The notes: generated by a model not told the origin, from the sequence alone. A stretch of 64,000 nt of DNA from Candidatus Sedimenticola sp. (ex Thyasira tokunagai) (GCA_037318855.1 CP134874.1:2108598-2172597); one strand, 5' to 3'; shown: positions 27,380-36,946, counted from the first letter of the stretch. Made by a program: numbers and translations.

Positions 27380-28974
27380 GCAACACATCACCAGGGTTTC
27401 CTCTGAACCAGGCAGTTCAGCCCCCGCTAGAAGATCTTGCGCTAATCGATGCACATATACGACTTCTCGAGGCTGTTACTGATTGGTCGGATGTCGGCAT
27501 TCTGATTGATGAAGGCAACAAGGCAACTCTTATCCTGCTACTCAATGGTCAAGATATTTCAGCGGTGCTTCGCTTTTGCCTTTCTGCAGATGACAGCGCT
27601 CGGGCAATAGACTTACTCAGGCGTGCTTCAGGGAAGGTCTACTTTGGTGCTTGGCAAGGGCATATTCTTGAACATGAAGAAATCCATTCACTGGATGATA
27701 TTCAGCGTATATGGCTAAACATTCCTGACCAAATTGTCGTATTCAGCACCGATGATGTGCGTGATTTTTTCACACGAATAGAAGATGAATCTATTCAGAA
27801 AGGGCGTAATGCGCCGTTTAGCACCCCGACAAAACGGGCTGTCATGCTCGCAAGCCATGGGCGTTGCATGTTTGAAGGCTGTGGCGAGAATTTAGGGTTT
27901 GATCCGCATACTGGTACCGAGGGGAACTTTGCGTACTTGGCGCATAATGTTGCTTCGTCTGAAAACGGTCCACGGGGTGTTGTCGGGCTATCGGAAAAAT
28001 TGTCCGATGACCCGAGTAACGTCCTTTTACTGTGTGACAAGCATCACAGGCTAGTCGACAAAGTAGCTGCTGCAGATTATCCAGCCGAACGTCTGTCACG
28101 CATGCGCCGTGAATTCTGTGAAACAGCAGACCGTTTGCTCACCGGTCTGAAATATCAACCAATTCCAGCTTTTGCGGTTCTTTGGCCATTTAACCAACAA
28201 ACCATTGCGCCACCTTCGCCGGTTCAGATCGCGCAAAGCCTCTCGAAAATTAATGCGCGACTGGATGGCCAGATTAACGTGGTATCTGACAATGACGAGA
28301 TACTGAGGGCTTCTGACCCCGGCATTCGGTCACGATTAATGCCTACGATTATATCGTCAGCTGCCGAAACAATACGTATGCAGGCAGGAGGATTCAAACA
28401 TCGCGCTGCATTATTTGCTTTTGGCCTAATGCCATCATTGATCGCACTAGGGGCAAAACTTGGGAACAAGAACGAAATCGTTCCAATGCTGCGGTACAGA
28501 GACGGGGGCCAATGGACCTGGCCTAGCGATGAACCGACAGGCAAGTGTTACGAAATAATAGGCCTAGAAGAACTGACTGATTCCGAGCATGAAGTAGTTT
28601 TGATACTCGCGTTCACTGCTGATCCGGAACCAGCGAACGCGGTCGCTCGGAACTTATCTGATGAACAAGGTATTAAAACAGTCAAAGTAAAAGCAAAACC
28701 AGAATTCCAGGGTAACGGTGCGATTGCTCATCCTGCAGATGGGATGGAGTTTATGAAGGACATGCAAGCGTTGCTGCATACACTTACAGACAAGCATCAG
28801 GTCAACCAGTTTCATGTACTTCCTTGCGCATCAAATGCCACTTGTGTCTTCTTTGGACAAGCCTATGACAAGCATCATCCGAATCTGCTTGTGTATGACT
28901 TCAACAATGGGATGATGAGGCCAGAATTGCTTATATCCAACAATGGAGAAGGATGCTCCATCTCTGCGGTTTAG
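27376..28974 (+). CDS. cap5: CBASS effector: HNH nuclease-SAVED protein (Cap5-like)
   Basis: 532 residues. Residues ~155-230 form an HNH nuclease (GRCMFEGCGENLG, AYLAHNVASSENGPRG, NVLLLCDKHHRLVDK). The C-terminal ~230 residues are a SAVED sensor (FKHRAALFAFGLMPSLIALG, FHVLPCASNATCVFFGQAYD, HPNLLVYDFN), which binds cyclic nucleotides and switches on DNA cutting. The first ~145 residues (TDWSDVGILIDEGNKATLIL...) are extra compared with the usual Cap5, where HNH is N-terminal; their role is unknown. ATGA overlap with cap3. Its stop is followed by 280 bp of gene-free sequence. Confidence 0.88.
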   Translation: MSNTSPGFPLNQAVQPPLEDLALIDAHIRLLEAVTDWSDVGILIDEGNKATLILLLNGQDISAVLRFCLSADDSARAIDLLRRASGKVYFGAWQGHILEHEEIHSLDDIQRIWLNIPDQIVVFSTDDVRDFFTRIEDESIQKGRNAPFSTPTKRAVMLASHGRCMFEGCGENLGFDPHTGTEGNFAYLAHNVASSENGPRGVVGLSEKLSDDPSNVLLLCDKHHRLVDKVAAADYPAERLSRMRREFCETADRLLTGLKYQPIPAFAVLWPFNQQTIAPPSPVQIAQSLSKINARLDGQINVVSDNDEILRASDPGIRSRLMPTIISSAAETIRMQAGGFKHRAALFAFGLMPSLIALGAKLGNKNEIVPMLRYRDGGQWTWPSDEPTGKCYEIIGLEELTDSEHEVVLILAFTADPEPANAVARNLSDEQGIKTVKVKAKPEFQGNGAIAHPADGMEFMKDMQALLHTLTDKHQVNQFHVLPCASNATCVFFGQAYDKHHPNLLVYDFNNGMMRPELLISNNGEGCSISAV

Positions 28975-29155
28975 ATATTGCTAGGTTTATTATGCGCGAA
29001 GACATTCATGTTGAGATACACAGGCCGATGAAAGAAGGCGTAAATACGCTTATAGCTTACGCTAGTAGACAATCGGTGGGACATTAATATAACTATTAAT
29101 GTCTGCTGTTGAATTAACTACGAACTTCCTGTGAGAACCTAACCAATGTCTTCTT

Positions 29156-29208
29156 TGGTCGCGTAGGCGACTAATAACTATAAGTGACGAGCTTCCGCTT
29201 TTGGCACA
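29156..29208 (-). repeat. dispersed repeat, diverged copy 2 (right of CBASS)
   Basis: The minus strand reads GTGTGCCAAAAGCGGA ... GTCGCCTACGCGACC, with the same 33-base distance between CCAAA and GTCGCC as the copies at 23.4 and 41.2 kb. The middle is poorly conserved. Confidence 0.4.
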
Positions 29209-29256
29209 CTCCGGAAGTTGGAGCAAAATTCCAGGGGGTCCGCTTTGTGCCCAGGT

Positions 29257-29775
29257 TGTGTGAAAACGCCGCCGGATACATCCAAGGATATGCGCATTCA
29301 AAAGTATACTTTAGCCTTCACTTTTCTGGTTTAGCCACTCTGATATCTGGTTTTTATTCCATATTTGGCTAATGGTCATGACAGGCTCTGATATTGCCCC
29401 CAACGAGTACTCAGAAGGCTACACTTCTATGCCTTAAGTGCTTCAATCAGGTTCTCATGGTTCATGATAGATAAGGAGTGTTGCTGGATGATAACCGGGA
29501 CGCCCTGTCTGCTTTGGAGTCAACCTCCTGAAACCAAGATTTTGTAGGTCAAGATGATCAACAAATGCATCGATGACTCTGACTGGGTTGCTCTCTGAGA
29601 CAAAGTCATCAAGCACTTCTGGAAACAATGTTACTTGAGATCGGCCCTGGCCTTGAATATGAGATGTCATATCAGCTGTGCTCCAATTGGATCTATGCCA
29701 ATTACAGCGAACACGGGGATTATTTAGCCTAAAAAACTCTTCAGAAAGTAGAATTGATTAGAGTGTTTTCACACA
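29257..29775 (-). mobile_element. IS1182-family remnant with both ends
   Basis: The minus-strand frame 29455-29670 encodes the N-terminus of an IS1182-type transposase (SQVTLFPEVLDDFVSESNPV, RVIDAFVDHLDL, GRPGYHPATLL), then stops after about 70 residues. Eleven-base terminal inverted repeats TGTGTGAAAAC (29257-29267) and GTTTTCACACA (29765-29775) bound the remnant. Most of the transposase is deleted, so it cannot move by itself. Confidence 0.65.
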
Positions 29776-29979
29776 GTCTGTGCCGTAAAGAGAATATCTA
29801 ATCCAGCCATCAACGGCCACCTCGTGTGGAGTCATTCATCGATTTGCGTTGGGATATCGGACAAGCGCATTTGGCCAAGTAGTCACTATGCGAGTGCACT
29901 ACTTCAAAGCCACACTTTTTCCACTCACATCCGAGCCTCCGCAATACGTTCAGCCACCTTGTAAGCCGCCTCCATCTCA

Positions 29980-32745
29980 CTACAGTTTTGCTCCCTGCAT
30001 AATCAGGGCACGCTCTGCTTTCTCATGTTTTTCTGTCATGGCCAACGCCAGAGCCAGGGCCGGCGGTACATTACGAAACAGAGCCTGCACAGTGTTCGAG
30101 AGCACCACGCCCTCCACATATTTCCCCATCTCCTTGTGCGCCGAAAGTAGCATGGTACGCTGCTCATCGGTGAGGGCTTTGAAGCGGGCGATCTGTTCTA
30201 CCTCCTCCTTGGGCATCACTAGGCAGAGCCACCATTCCATCATGTTCAGCATCTTCTTGGAGGCGTCTGGAAAGTCCTCCAGGTTCTGGGTGGCGAGCCA
30301 CAGCCAGCAGCCGAGTTTGCGCCACATCTTGGTGAGCTTTACCACGTAGGGGGCGAGCAAGGGATTGGTGGTGATGATATGCCCCTCGTCGGTGATGACA
30401 ATGGTAGGTCTGTCATCGTGCTGTTCACGCTCCACCAGATCGTTGATGTGGTTCATGATGCCGATATAGGCCACGGTCAATTTATCCTCGTAGCCTTCGC
30501 GGGCGAAGATGCCCATCTCCAGGTGGGTGACGTCTGCCTCCGGCCAGCTGGTACCTGGGCGATTGAAGAACCGGCCCTCGATGCCGGTGCAGAACAGGGC
30601 CAGGGAATCGCCCATGTCGGTGGCCCGCTCACGCTTGCGTTCCGGCAGAGTGGTATCCCGACCGATCTCGCGCAGGGCCTCGACCACGTCCTCGGTCAGG
30701 ACCTGGTCGCGTCCAGTTGACCGGACGTTGCGTGCGGCGTTGAGAATGGCCTCGCGGATCATCAGCCGGTCCGGCCGGGTCATACGGGCGGACTCCCGCT
30801 CGTCGCCGCCGGTGATCATGATACGGGCAGCGATCTCCATTTCTCCAAGGATGTCGCGGCCGCCATCTTCAGGTCCGTCGGCAGCCTCCATCTCCTCCGG
30901 GTCATCCAGCTCTTCTACCAACACAGCTTCGTGGGCAATCACCTCATCCAGCAGCTGCAGGGCATCCGCGAACGGAGGCAGGCTCACATCCGAGTTTGGT
31001 GTCAGGGTTACCTGGTTTACTGAAAGCCCCTGGGTCGCGCAGTGTTGGCATAACAGTCCGAAGGAGTTGCCGGCCTCAATGATGAAAATACGTGGCCGGT
31101 GAATGGCTAGCACCTGCATGATCAGGTAGACCAGCATGGCGGACTTGCCTGCGCCGGTGGGTCCCAGGATCAGCATATGGGCATTCTGTTTGCGGTCCTC
31201 GCGGTGCAGGGGGTCGAAGGTGAAGGGTTCGCCGCCACGGTTGTAGAACAGGAACCCCGGATTCCCCGTACCGCGCGAGCGGCCGTAGAGGGGCAGCATG
31301 CTGGCGCTGTCCCTGGTGAAGGTCATGCGTGAACGGCGGGAAAGCTTGTCGATCTGGGGTTCGTGGTTATTGGGCAGGTTACGGATGAAGCTATCCAGCG
31401 CCAGCAGATCAGAGCCTTCCGGGATGGGAATCAGGCCGCTGGATGCGAGCCGGGCATTCAACTGGTTGGTGCGTAGCCGCAGGTCTTGCAGATTCTCGCC
31501 CCGCAGGTAGAAGCTGGTGGTCAGAGGATAGATCTTGTTGCCCTGGGCCATCTCAAACTCCGCCGCCTCTGCATCCTCTCCTGTGAGCTGGGCATCGGCG
31601 CTGTCACCTACTGAGGCGCGTTTGATCTGAGCGATGTGGTTGAGGATCTCGTCCTGGGGCCGGATCACCAGGGTCATGGAAAGCACGGTGCTCTCCGGCA
31701 GCCGATCAAACAGGGCGTAGATGTGCTCACCGCCTTTGCGCTCGGCCGTGATATGACCGATCCGGGGTGGTTTTCTCAGCCCCTGCAAAGTGACGCAACG
31801 GTGAGGCAGGCCGTCAAACCACCAGGTGGCGGTCTTTAAGTCGGAGCGCGGCAACTCGGACCAGATTAGCCCATCGGATAGATCAAAACCGGCAGGCCTT
31901 TCTTCATTGTCAGCGGCGTAAGGGATTATCTCCAGCAGAGCATCCACGTCTCCTTCGGTAACGGATGGCCGTGGATTAAAAAAACGGATCAGCCAGTTGT
32001 GAAACTCGCTGCCCTGACAGCGGTGCACCCCTACACCGGCACTCTGCAGGGCGGAGCTGAATTTTTCCACCACATCGTCCAGCTCCTCCCAGGGCGGGGC
32101 CTCCAAACCAAACAGTGTCGACCGAAAGGCCTTCTGCTGCGAGTAGGGAATACGCCGGTAGACGGTAGCAAACACCTGGCGCCGGTTGCCGCGCCAGGGG
32201 CCGCCGGTGATGGCGGTATCGACAAACAGACCGCCAGGCCGCCCGATATCTGTCAGGTGCTCGTTCAGGCGTTGCAAATAGTCTTCGGTAAACACTGTGC
32301 CCTGGGCATGGTGGTTGGCATAGTTGCGCACTTGCTGTTGCAGGGCATGCAGGGCCGGATCGTCATGCACATAAAACTGTACGATCCAAGGGGATTCAGA
32401 CAGCTCGGGAAAAGAATCGGTCAGCGCATCCTTGAGCCCTTCGTGCAGTTGTTCCATGAACGCCTCCGGCCGCGCCTCGCAGCCGACCGGCGTCAGTTCC
32501 AGCCAGGCCCCAACGCTGATGCCGTCCTCCAACAGTACGCAATGGTGTTCCTCGGAAAAATCCATCCATGGTAGCAAGCCGGTGAAGGAGGGTGGCCGCT
32601 CATACATTGCCTGGACCCTGGACATGGGCACTGGCTCGTGTTCAGCGGCTACCGGTGTGGGGCCACCTGGCTTCTGCGGCATATGGCCACCAACGGAATT
32701 ATTGCTCGTGTGGATATTGAGCAGTGCAGCGAGCTTGGCGAGCAT
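29980..32745 (-). CDS. VirB4/TraC-like conjugative transfer ATPase, PFL_4706 family (TIGR03744)
   Basis: 921 residues. An N-terminal VirB4-type domain (LLPWMDFSEEHHCVLLEDGI) is followed by a RecA-like ATPase core: Walker A LILGPTGAGKSAMLVYL (~528), Walker B IVITDEGHIITTN, and LWLATQNLEDF. It powers pilus and mating-pore assembly. The C-terminus seems frameshifted: past QGAKL, removing one G from CAGGGAGC (near 29985) opens a frame that continues EQNCSEMEAAYKVAERIAEA to a stop at 29925. Upstream gene 10 bp away. Confidence 0.88.
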   Translation of the reverse strand: MLAKLAALLNIHTSNNSVGGHMPQKPGGPTPVAAEHEPVPMSRVQAMYERPPSFTGLLPWMDFSEEHHCVLLEDGISVGAWLELTPVGCEARPEAFMEQLHEGLKDALTDSFPELSESPWIVQFYVHDDPALHALQQQVRNYANHHAQGTVFTEDYLQRLNEHLTDIGRPGGLFVDTAITGGPWRGNRRQVFATVYRRIPYSQQKAFRSTLFGLEAPPWEELDDVVEKFSSALQSAGVGVHRCQGSEFHNWLIRFFNPRPSVTEGDVDALLEIIPYAADNEERPAGFDLSDGLIWSELPRSDLKTATWWFDGLPHRCVTLQGLRKPPRIGHITAERKGGEHIYALFDRLPESTVLSMTLVIRPQDEILNHIAQIKRASVGDSADAQLTGEDAEAAEFEMAQGNKIYPLTTSFYLRGENLQDLRLRTNQLNARLASSGLIPIPEGSDLLALDSFIRNLPNNHEPQIDKLSRRSRMTFTRDSASMLPLYGRSRGTGNPGFLFYNRGGEPFTFDPLHREDRKQNAHMLILGPTGAGKSAMLVYLIMQVLAIHRPRIFIIEAGNSFGLLCQHCATQGLSVNQVTLTPNSDVSLPPFADALQLLDEVIAHEAVLVEELDDPEEMEAADGPEDGGRDILGEMEIAARIMITGGDERESARMTRPDRLMIREAILNAARNVRSTGRDQVLTEDVVEALREIGRDTTLPERKRERATDMGDSLALFCTGIEGRFFNRPGTSWPEADVTHLEMGIFAREGYEDKLTVAYIGIMNHINDLVEREQHDDRPTIVITDEGHIITTNPLLAPYVVKLTKMWRKLGCWLWLATQNLEDFPDASKKMLNMMEWWLCLVMPKEEVEQIARFKALTDEQRTMLLSAHKEMGKYVEGVVLSNTVQALFRNVPPALALALAMTEKHEKAERALIMQGAKL

Positions 32746-32755
32746 CGATGGTTTC

Positions 32756-33202
32756 CTACTTTTTCAATTTTAATATTGTCGACTCGACAGGCACGGGAAC
32801 CTCGCCCGGCAGGGCGTATTCCACCCCTTCATACATTGGGAAGGCCGTGGCGTAGCCGGGCACCGGGTTGCCGCCAGCTCCCGCCAGGTGGGGATAGATG
32901 AACATCACCAGTGTGGGGTTGGGCAGGCGTGGGAACAGGTTGTCGATTTCGTGGCTGGAATTGCGGGTATAGCCGTGCAGGTTTCCATCTCCTGGGCTGA
33001 TGTCTCGGCCGCCAGCATTCCGCATGTTTTCGATGCTGTTCTGGTTCAGCCGCTTGAAATGTCCTTCATATGTCTCCTGCATGGTCGGGCCAGCCTGGGG
33101 CAGGATCTCCTCCTTGCTGGTGGTGGAGCAGCCGCCGAGCAGTGCCACGAATATAATGCTAATCGAGGCGGGCAGTATGGTGCGGATCGGTCTGGTTGGC
33201 AT
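32756..33202 (-). CDS. conjugative transfer lipoprotein (TIGR03751-like)
   Basis: 148 residues from ATG 33202. Lipoprotein signal ISIIFVALLGGC, then SKEEILPQAGPTMQETYEG and LFPRLPNPTLVMFIYPHLAG, characteristic of this ICE lipoprotein. Analogous to TraV, tethering the pore to the outer membrane. It overlaps the upstream gene by 44 bp. Confidence 0.8.
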   Translation of the reverse strand: MPTRPIRTILPASISIIFVALLGGCSTTSKEEILPQAGPTMQETYEGHFKRLNQNSIENMRNAGGRDISPGDGNLHGYTRNSSHEIDNLFPRLPNPTLVMFIYPHLAGAGGNPVPGYATAFPMYEGVEYALPGEVPVPVESTILKLKK

Positions 33203-34526
33203 AGAAAACTCTCCTGCCTTGCGGGTCGTAATCAATGGGGATCTCCCTGTCGAGGTGGATGGCGATCTCGACGCCGGGCTCGGCGTAGACCACATCAAAG
33301 GATTGGGACTGGCGCTCTTCGAGCCACTTGGCTATCTCTTCGGAACCACCACTGATGGCTTTACCAATGGTATAGGTGCCAACATCGCCGGTGACGTTGG
33401 AGGTGGCGGTACCGGTCTGCTCCGAGACCGATGTGGTGGTCTCCGCGGCAGCTGCGGCCTCTGCCGCTGCCTTCATCGCCAACAGGCCCACCCGACCGGT
33501 CAGGAACTGGTGGGCGTTGGTGACACGGGTGCCGGAAACACAGGGATAACCGCGCTGGTCGGAGATCCAGCCCAGGCTGCCCTGCTGGTTACTCCTGCTG
33601 CCTTTGTCGTCGGCTGAGGCAGTGTTGATGGTACCGTCATCGAATACGAAGGTGACCGAATCGACCTTGCCGCTGACACACGACAGCGTCCAGTCGCCAG
33701 TGGCTGTTCCCGAGAACACCATGCCGTCCACACCGGGGATGCGAATACCATTGGCCGCCAGGTTCTCACGACCGACGATGACCTTGAACTTCATGGGGTC
33801 CTGCACCACGCCCTTGATGGGGATGCGCCCCACCAGGGCGGTCCAGGCCACCGAGCCGATCAGGGTGGCATTGCGCGGCAGGGTGTAGACCGGTTTTTTC
33901 GGTTCCGGAGTGATGTTTGGGAGTTCTGTGTCCAGGAGGCCCTCCTTCAGGGCCTTAGATTGGTTGCCGAGCAGGGTGCGGCTGGTGCGACCTTTGCCTG
34001 TTGGGTCCTCCGTTGGAAGATCCAGTGGTTCCACCCAGATGTCGGTTGGCTGACCAGCAGAGATACCGCCACCATAGCCCAGTCCCACCGGGATATCCCC
34101 CGCACCCTGGGTGTTCCCGGAGGTGCTGAGGGTATCCAGTTGAGTCGCCAGGGTATCGATGCGGCGGGTGATAGTGTTCATCACACCATCATCCCTGCGA
34201 TCCAGGTTGGCCTGATCAGAGCGTAGCTCGTTTCTGATCCGGGCAGTGACGTCGTTCTTGATCTCTTCACTATGGCGCAGTAGTTGTACGTTCTCCTTGC
34301 GCAGTGCGCCGACCTGGCTGGTCATTTCGGCCACCCGTGCGGTCAGGGTGCGGATGGTCTCGGCCGGGGTATCCGCATCGGGGGAGGGGGCCTGGTGTAC
34401 GCCTTCCTCCATGCCCACTTCACCCAGCCCGTTATCCCCCGATTTAAAAAACACAAAGAATGCCATCAAGGCGACCGCACCACCGATCACCCAGAGTACA
34501 GGGTTGGATTTGGCGCTAACCGACAT
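33159..34526 (-). CDS. TraB/VirB10-like ICE protein, PFL_4705 family (TIGR03752)
   Basis: 455 residues. One N-terminal membrane helix (PVLWVIGGAVALMAFFVFF), then a coiled coil (TLTARVAEMTSQVGALRKEN) and a C-terminal beta domain (RNATLIGSVAWTALVGRIPI, GMVFSGTATGDW, CVSGKVDSVTFVF). This is the VirB10/TraB-like scaffold spanning the periplasm. ATG 34526 overlaps the upstream stop. Confidence 0.83.
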   Translation of the reverse strand: MSVSAKSNPVLWVIGGAVALMAFFVFFKSGDNGLGEVGMEEGVHQAPSPDADTPAETIRTLTARVAEMTSQVGALRKENVQLLRHSEEIKNDVTARIRNELRSDQANLDRRDDGVMNTITRRIDTLATQLDTLSTSGNTQGAGDIPVGLGYGGGISAGQPTDIWVEPLDLPTEDPTGKGRTSRTLLGNQSKALKEGLLDTELPNITPEPKKPVYTLPRNATLIGSVAWTALVGRIPIKGVVQDPMKFKVIVGRENLAANGIRIPGVDGMVFSGTATGDWTLSCVSGKVDSVTFVFDDGTINTASADDKGSRSNQQGSLGWISDQRGYPCVSGTRVTNAHQFLTGRVGLLAMKAAAEAAAAAETTTSVSEQTGTATSNVTGDVGTYTIGKAISGGSEEIAKWLEERQSQSFDVVYAEPGVEIAIHLDREIPIDYDPQGRRVFYANQTDPHHTARLD

Positions 34527-35329
34527 CAGAAGGACTCCTCGAATGGCCGGGCGGAGATGAGATAGACGCTGGTGGTATCGGCCTCCTTGCCTGCCGGCAG
34601 AAGCCGGGCGTGTTGGAAGGTGGCGGCCAGCCATTGTCCGTGCAGGTCGCGTGGGTCCAGGGAGAGAGGCAGATCAGACCGGTTCTGCAGGTGCGCGACG
34701 GTGATGTAGAGGCCACCGTCGCTCAGCCAGCTGATCAGAGGCCTGGCGGCGACGGTGCCGCCACGCACCAGAAGAATTTCATCTGGCGTGTGCAACGGTA
34801 TCCGGTGGATGCGCGGATCATTCTTTAGCAACCGGGTGGGCGCGTACATCTGCTGGGCGGCGAAGCGGGTCAGGGTGACGTAATCCAGTCGAGGCGTTCC
34901 CTTGCGTGGGTAGTCAGTCTCGGCAGACGGTTCTGTGCCGTCCTGCTTGGGCACCAGGACGGTCACCGGTCCCGTGCCGCCGTTCTTCTCACTGGCGGTC
35001 AGGTCCAACAAGAAAGTACGGCTGGAATCGATCTCCTGGACCAGGATACGGGTGGTTTCGAACGCTGAACTGGCCAGCCAGTAGACGGTGCCGTCCACGC
35101 TCTGGGTGCGCAGGTCCGATACACGTTCCGGCGGCACATTGATTCGCACGGCGCCGGGAAAATGCACCAGCCTCTCTGTGCCTACCTGTAACGTCAACCG
35201 GATAGGGGTTTTGTTCCAGATGATGCGTTCCATGGGTGGGGCATCCGCCTGGGCGGAAAGGCAGAATGCGAAACCCAGCAACAGTACCGCCAGGTAACGA
35301 TGCGGCTTGCGGATACCAATAAACATCAT
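34526..35329 (-). CDS. TraK/VirB9-like ICE protein, PFL_4704 family (TIGR03749)
   Basis: 267 residues. Signal peptide (YLAVLLLGFAFCLSAQADA), then a beta-rich secreted body (ERIIWNKTPIRLTLQVGTER, HFPGAVRINVPPERV). Probable periplasmic/outer-membrane core component that binds the TraB-like protein. It overlaps the upstream gene by four bases. Confidence 0.8.
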   Translation of the reverse strand: MMFIGIRKPHRYLAVLLLGFAFCLSAQADAPPMERIIWNKTPIRLTLQVGTERLVHFPGAVRINVPPERVSDLRTQSVDGTVYWLASSAFETTRILVQEIDSSRTFLLDLTASEKNGGTGPVTVLVPKQDGTEPSAETDYPRKGTPRLDYVTLTRFAAQQMYAPTRLLKNDPRIHRIPLHTPDEILLVRGGTVAARPLISWLSDGGLYITVAHLQNRSDLPLSLDPRDLHGQWLAATFQHARLLPAGKEADTTSVYLISARPFEESF

Positions 35330-35964
35330 GATCTCTTCTCCTTCAATTCCTCTTCCGTCATCCGACGCGGCTCTTCGGCGAACCCGTCCAGGGCCAGGCC
35401 CCAGGGGTTCGACTCGGGATCTACCTCGTAGCGCACCACCCGTAGTGGATAGCGGATCACGGTGTCCTTTACCTCCATGCCCTGGACTGTCTCCCGGATC
35501 TGCAGGTCGAGCCAGACTACCCAGACACCATTGCCTCTAAGATCAACCCTCCGTTCCTCATAACCGTGGCCCGGCAACTCACTGACCACCCGGGTGCGGT
35601 AGGCTAGCTCTCCGCGTCGTCCGCGCAAATCGATGTCCGCATTCAGGGATGCCTGAAAACGGGGGGTCATATAGGCTGCGAGGGTATAGAGGCGTTTGCC
35701 GTAATCCTGCTCACCGTTCTTCGGCCAACGGTTGATTTGCTGGAAGATGTAATGAGTGAAGGCGTAGACATTGGCCGGTGGGATCTCCCCGACCTGCTGC
35801 ACGGTGCCTGAGCGCAGGTCCGGTGGGATATGAATCCGCAGCTGTTCAGGGGTGTGGTGCCAGCCATAGAAGGCAAAGGCAATGATCAAGCAGAGCAGGG
35901 CGATGACGATCCACAGAGAGCGAATGTGCGCTGTGGCATTATCGATGGCGTGCCGGTACTGCAT
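35326..35964 (-). CDS. TraE/VirB8-like ICE protein, PFL_4703 family (TIGR03746)
   Basis: 212 residues. An N-terminal membrane helix (IVIALLCLIIAFAFYGWH) and a periplasmic VirB8-like domain (NVYAFTHYIFQQINRWPKNG, YMTPRFQASLNADIDLRGR, YPLRVVRYEVDPESNPWGL). Pore assembly factor. One base separates it from the upstream gene. Confidence 0.8.
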   Translation of the reverse strand: MQYRHAIDNATAHIRSLWIVIALLCLIIAFAFYGWHHTPEQLRIHIPPDLRSGTVQQVGEIPPANVYAFTHYIFQQINRWPKNGEQDYGKRLYTLAAYMTPRFQASLNADIDLRGRRGELAYRTRVVSELPGHGYEERRVDLRGNGVWVVWLDLQIRETVQGMEVKDTVIRYPLRVVRYEVDPESNPWGLALDGFAEEPRRMTEEELKEKRS

Positions 35965-35965
35965 C

Positions 35966-36316
35966 TCAGAGCCTCCTTCCCAAATCCCAGGTTCCGCTAC
36001 GGCGGACCAGGCGGCTGCGATACCAGCCCCGGTCGTGAAGACGGGTGATAATCATCTGCTGGTAGTAGCCATCCGGCCGACCGCGTTTGAGCCGCTGAAA
36101 TAGGGAAGCGACCACCACAATTGTGGCAATCACCGCCAGGGCGGCCACCCCCAGGCCCATCATCACCGCCCCTGCCAGGGCGGCCATGGTCAGACCCACG
36201 GGAAACCAGAACAGAGCGGCCACGAGGCAGATGACCCCTAGCTCAGAAGAGGAACAGCCCCGGAAGATGAGCGGTTCCGTGTTGAGCCGGTCGGCCAGGA
36301 AGGGTTTGTACTCCAT
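35966..36316 (-). CDS. conjugative transfer region protein TIGR03750 (TraL-like)
   Basis: 116 residues. Starts FLADRLNTEPLIFRGCSSSE, has two hydrophobic helices (FPVGLTMAALAGAVMMGLG and VAALAVIATIVVVASL) and ends RLVRRSGTWDLGRRL, matching this family. Small inner-membrane pore component. Confidence 0.82.
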   Translation of the reverse strand: MEYKPFLADRLNTEPLIFRGCSSSELGVICLVAALFWFPVGLTMAALAGAVMMGLGVAALAVIATIVVVASLFQRLKRGRPDGYYQQMIITRLHDRGWYRSRLVRRSGTWDLGRRL

Positions 36317-36322
36317 GGTCAG

Positions 36323-36676
36323 TTAGATGACAGCAGCCGCTTCGGTCAGCAGGTAGGTGACGAACAGCAGCAGGGCGCCGCCGACGATACCCAGCAGCCC
36401 AACCTCGGCCCACTCAGCCTTGCCGTTGCGGGCCTCGTTGAACTTGGAAATGCCGGTGTAGGCGATCCAGATGAATCCCAGTACCGAGACGGTCAGTCCG
36501 AGTACGACGCCTCCGTCCTTGACGTAGCCCTTGATCAGCTCCAGCCAGTTACCGGCGGCGGGGGCAGTGGAAGGTGCAACGGCGGCAGGTAGCGCGGCCA
36601 GGGCGCTGGTAGTTGCAGATGCCAGCAGGCACAGAGCAGCGGTGACTTGATGGGTGATGCGTGTGATGGCTTTCAT
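36323..36676 (-). CDS. ICE membrane protein, PFL_4702 family (TIGR03745, pilin-like)
   Basis: 117 residues. Cleavable N-terminal signal (ALCLLASATTSALA) and two helices (VVLGLTVSVLGFIWIAYTGI and LLGIVGGALLLFVTYLL). Size and layout resemble TraA/VirB2-type pilins, so it may be the pilus subunit. Confidence 0.75.
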   Translation of the reverse strand: MKAITRITHQVTAALCLLASATTSALAALPAAVAPSTAPAAGNWLELIKGYVKDGGVVLGLTVSVLGFIWIAYTGISKFNEARNGKAEWAEVGLLGIVGGALLLFVTYLLTEAAAVI

Positions 36677-36718
36677 AATGCCGGTTTCTCCTGTGAGGAT
36701 TAGTGGTGATGGTATGTG

Positions 36719-36946
36719 TTAGCGAATGAACCACCCGAGGAACATCAACAGGATGCCCCCGCGGACGATGCGCCAAAGAAAATCAAAAAAGTCGCCGCCA
36801 GCACGCCATTGCCGCATCTGCGCAAACGCCAACCACGCTAGCCACAGCAGGGCTAGGGTCATAATGATCAGGGCGATACCCAGCAACAGATTGGCGTGGG
36901 TCACGCCGGATCCGGCGGCAAAGGCGGCCTGCTGGGCGGCGTTCAT
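36719..36946 (-). CDS. ICE membrane protein, PFL_4701 family (TIGR03758)
   Basis: 75 residues. Starts MNAAQQAAFAAGSGVT, with two helices (LLLGIALIIMTLALLWLAW and GILLMFLGWFIR). Small membrane protein always found beside the pilin-like gene in this family. Its ATG overlaps the upstream stop. Confidence 0.8.
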   Translation of the reverse strand: MNAAQQAAFAAGSGVTHANLLLGIALIIMTLALLWLAWLAFAQMRQWRAGGDFFDFLWRIVRGGILLMFLGWFIR

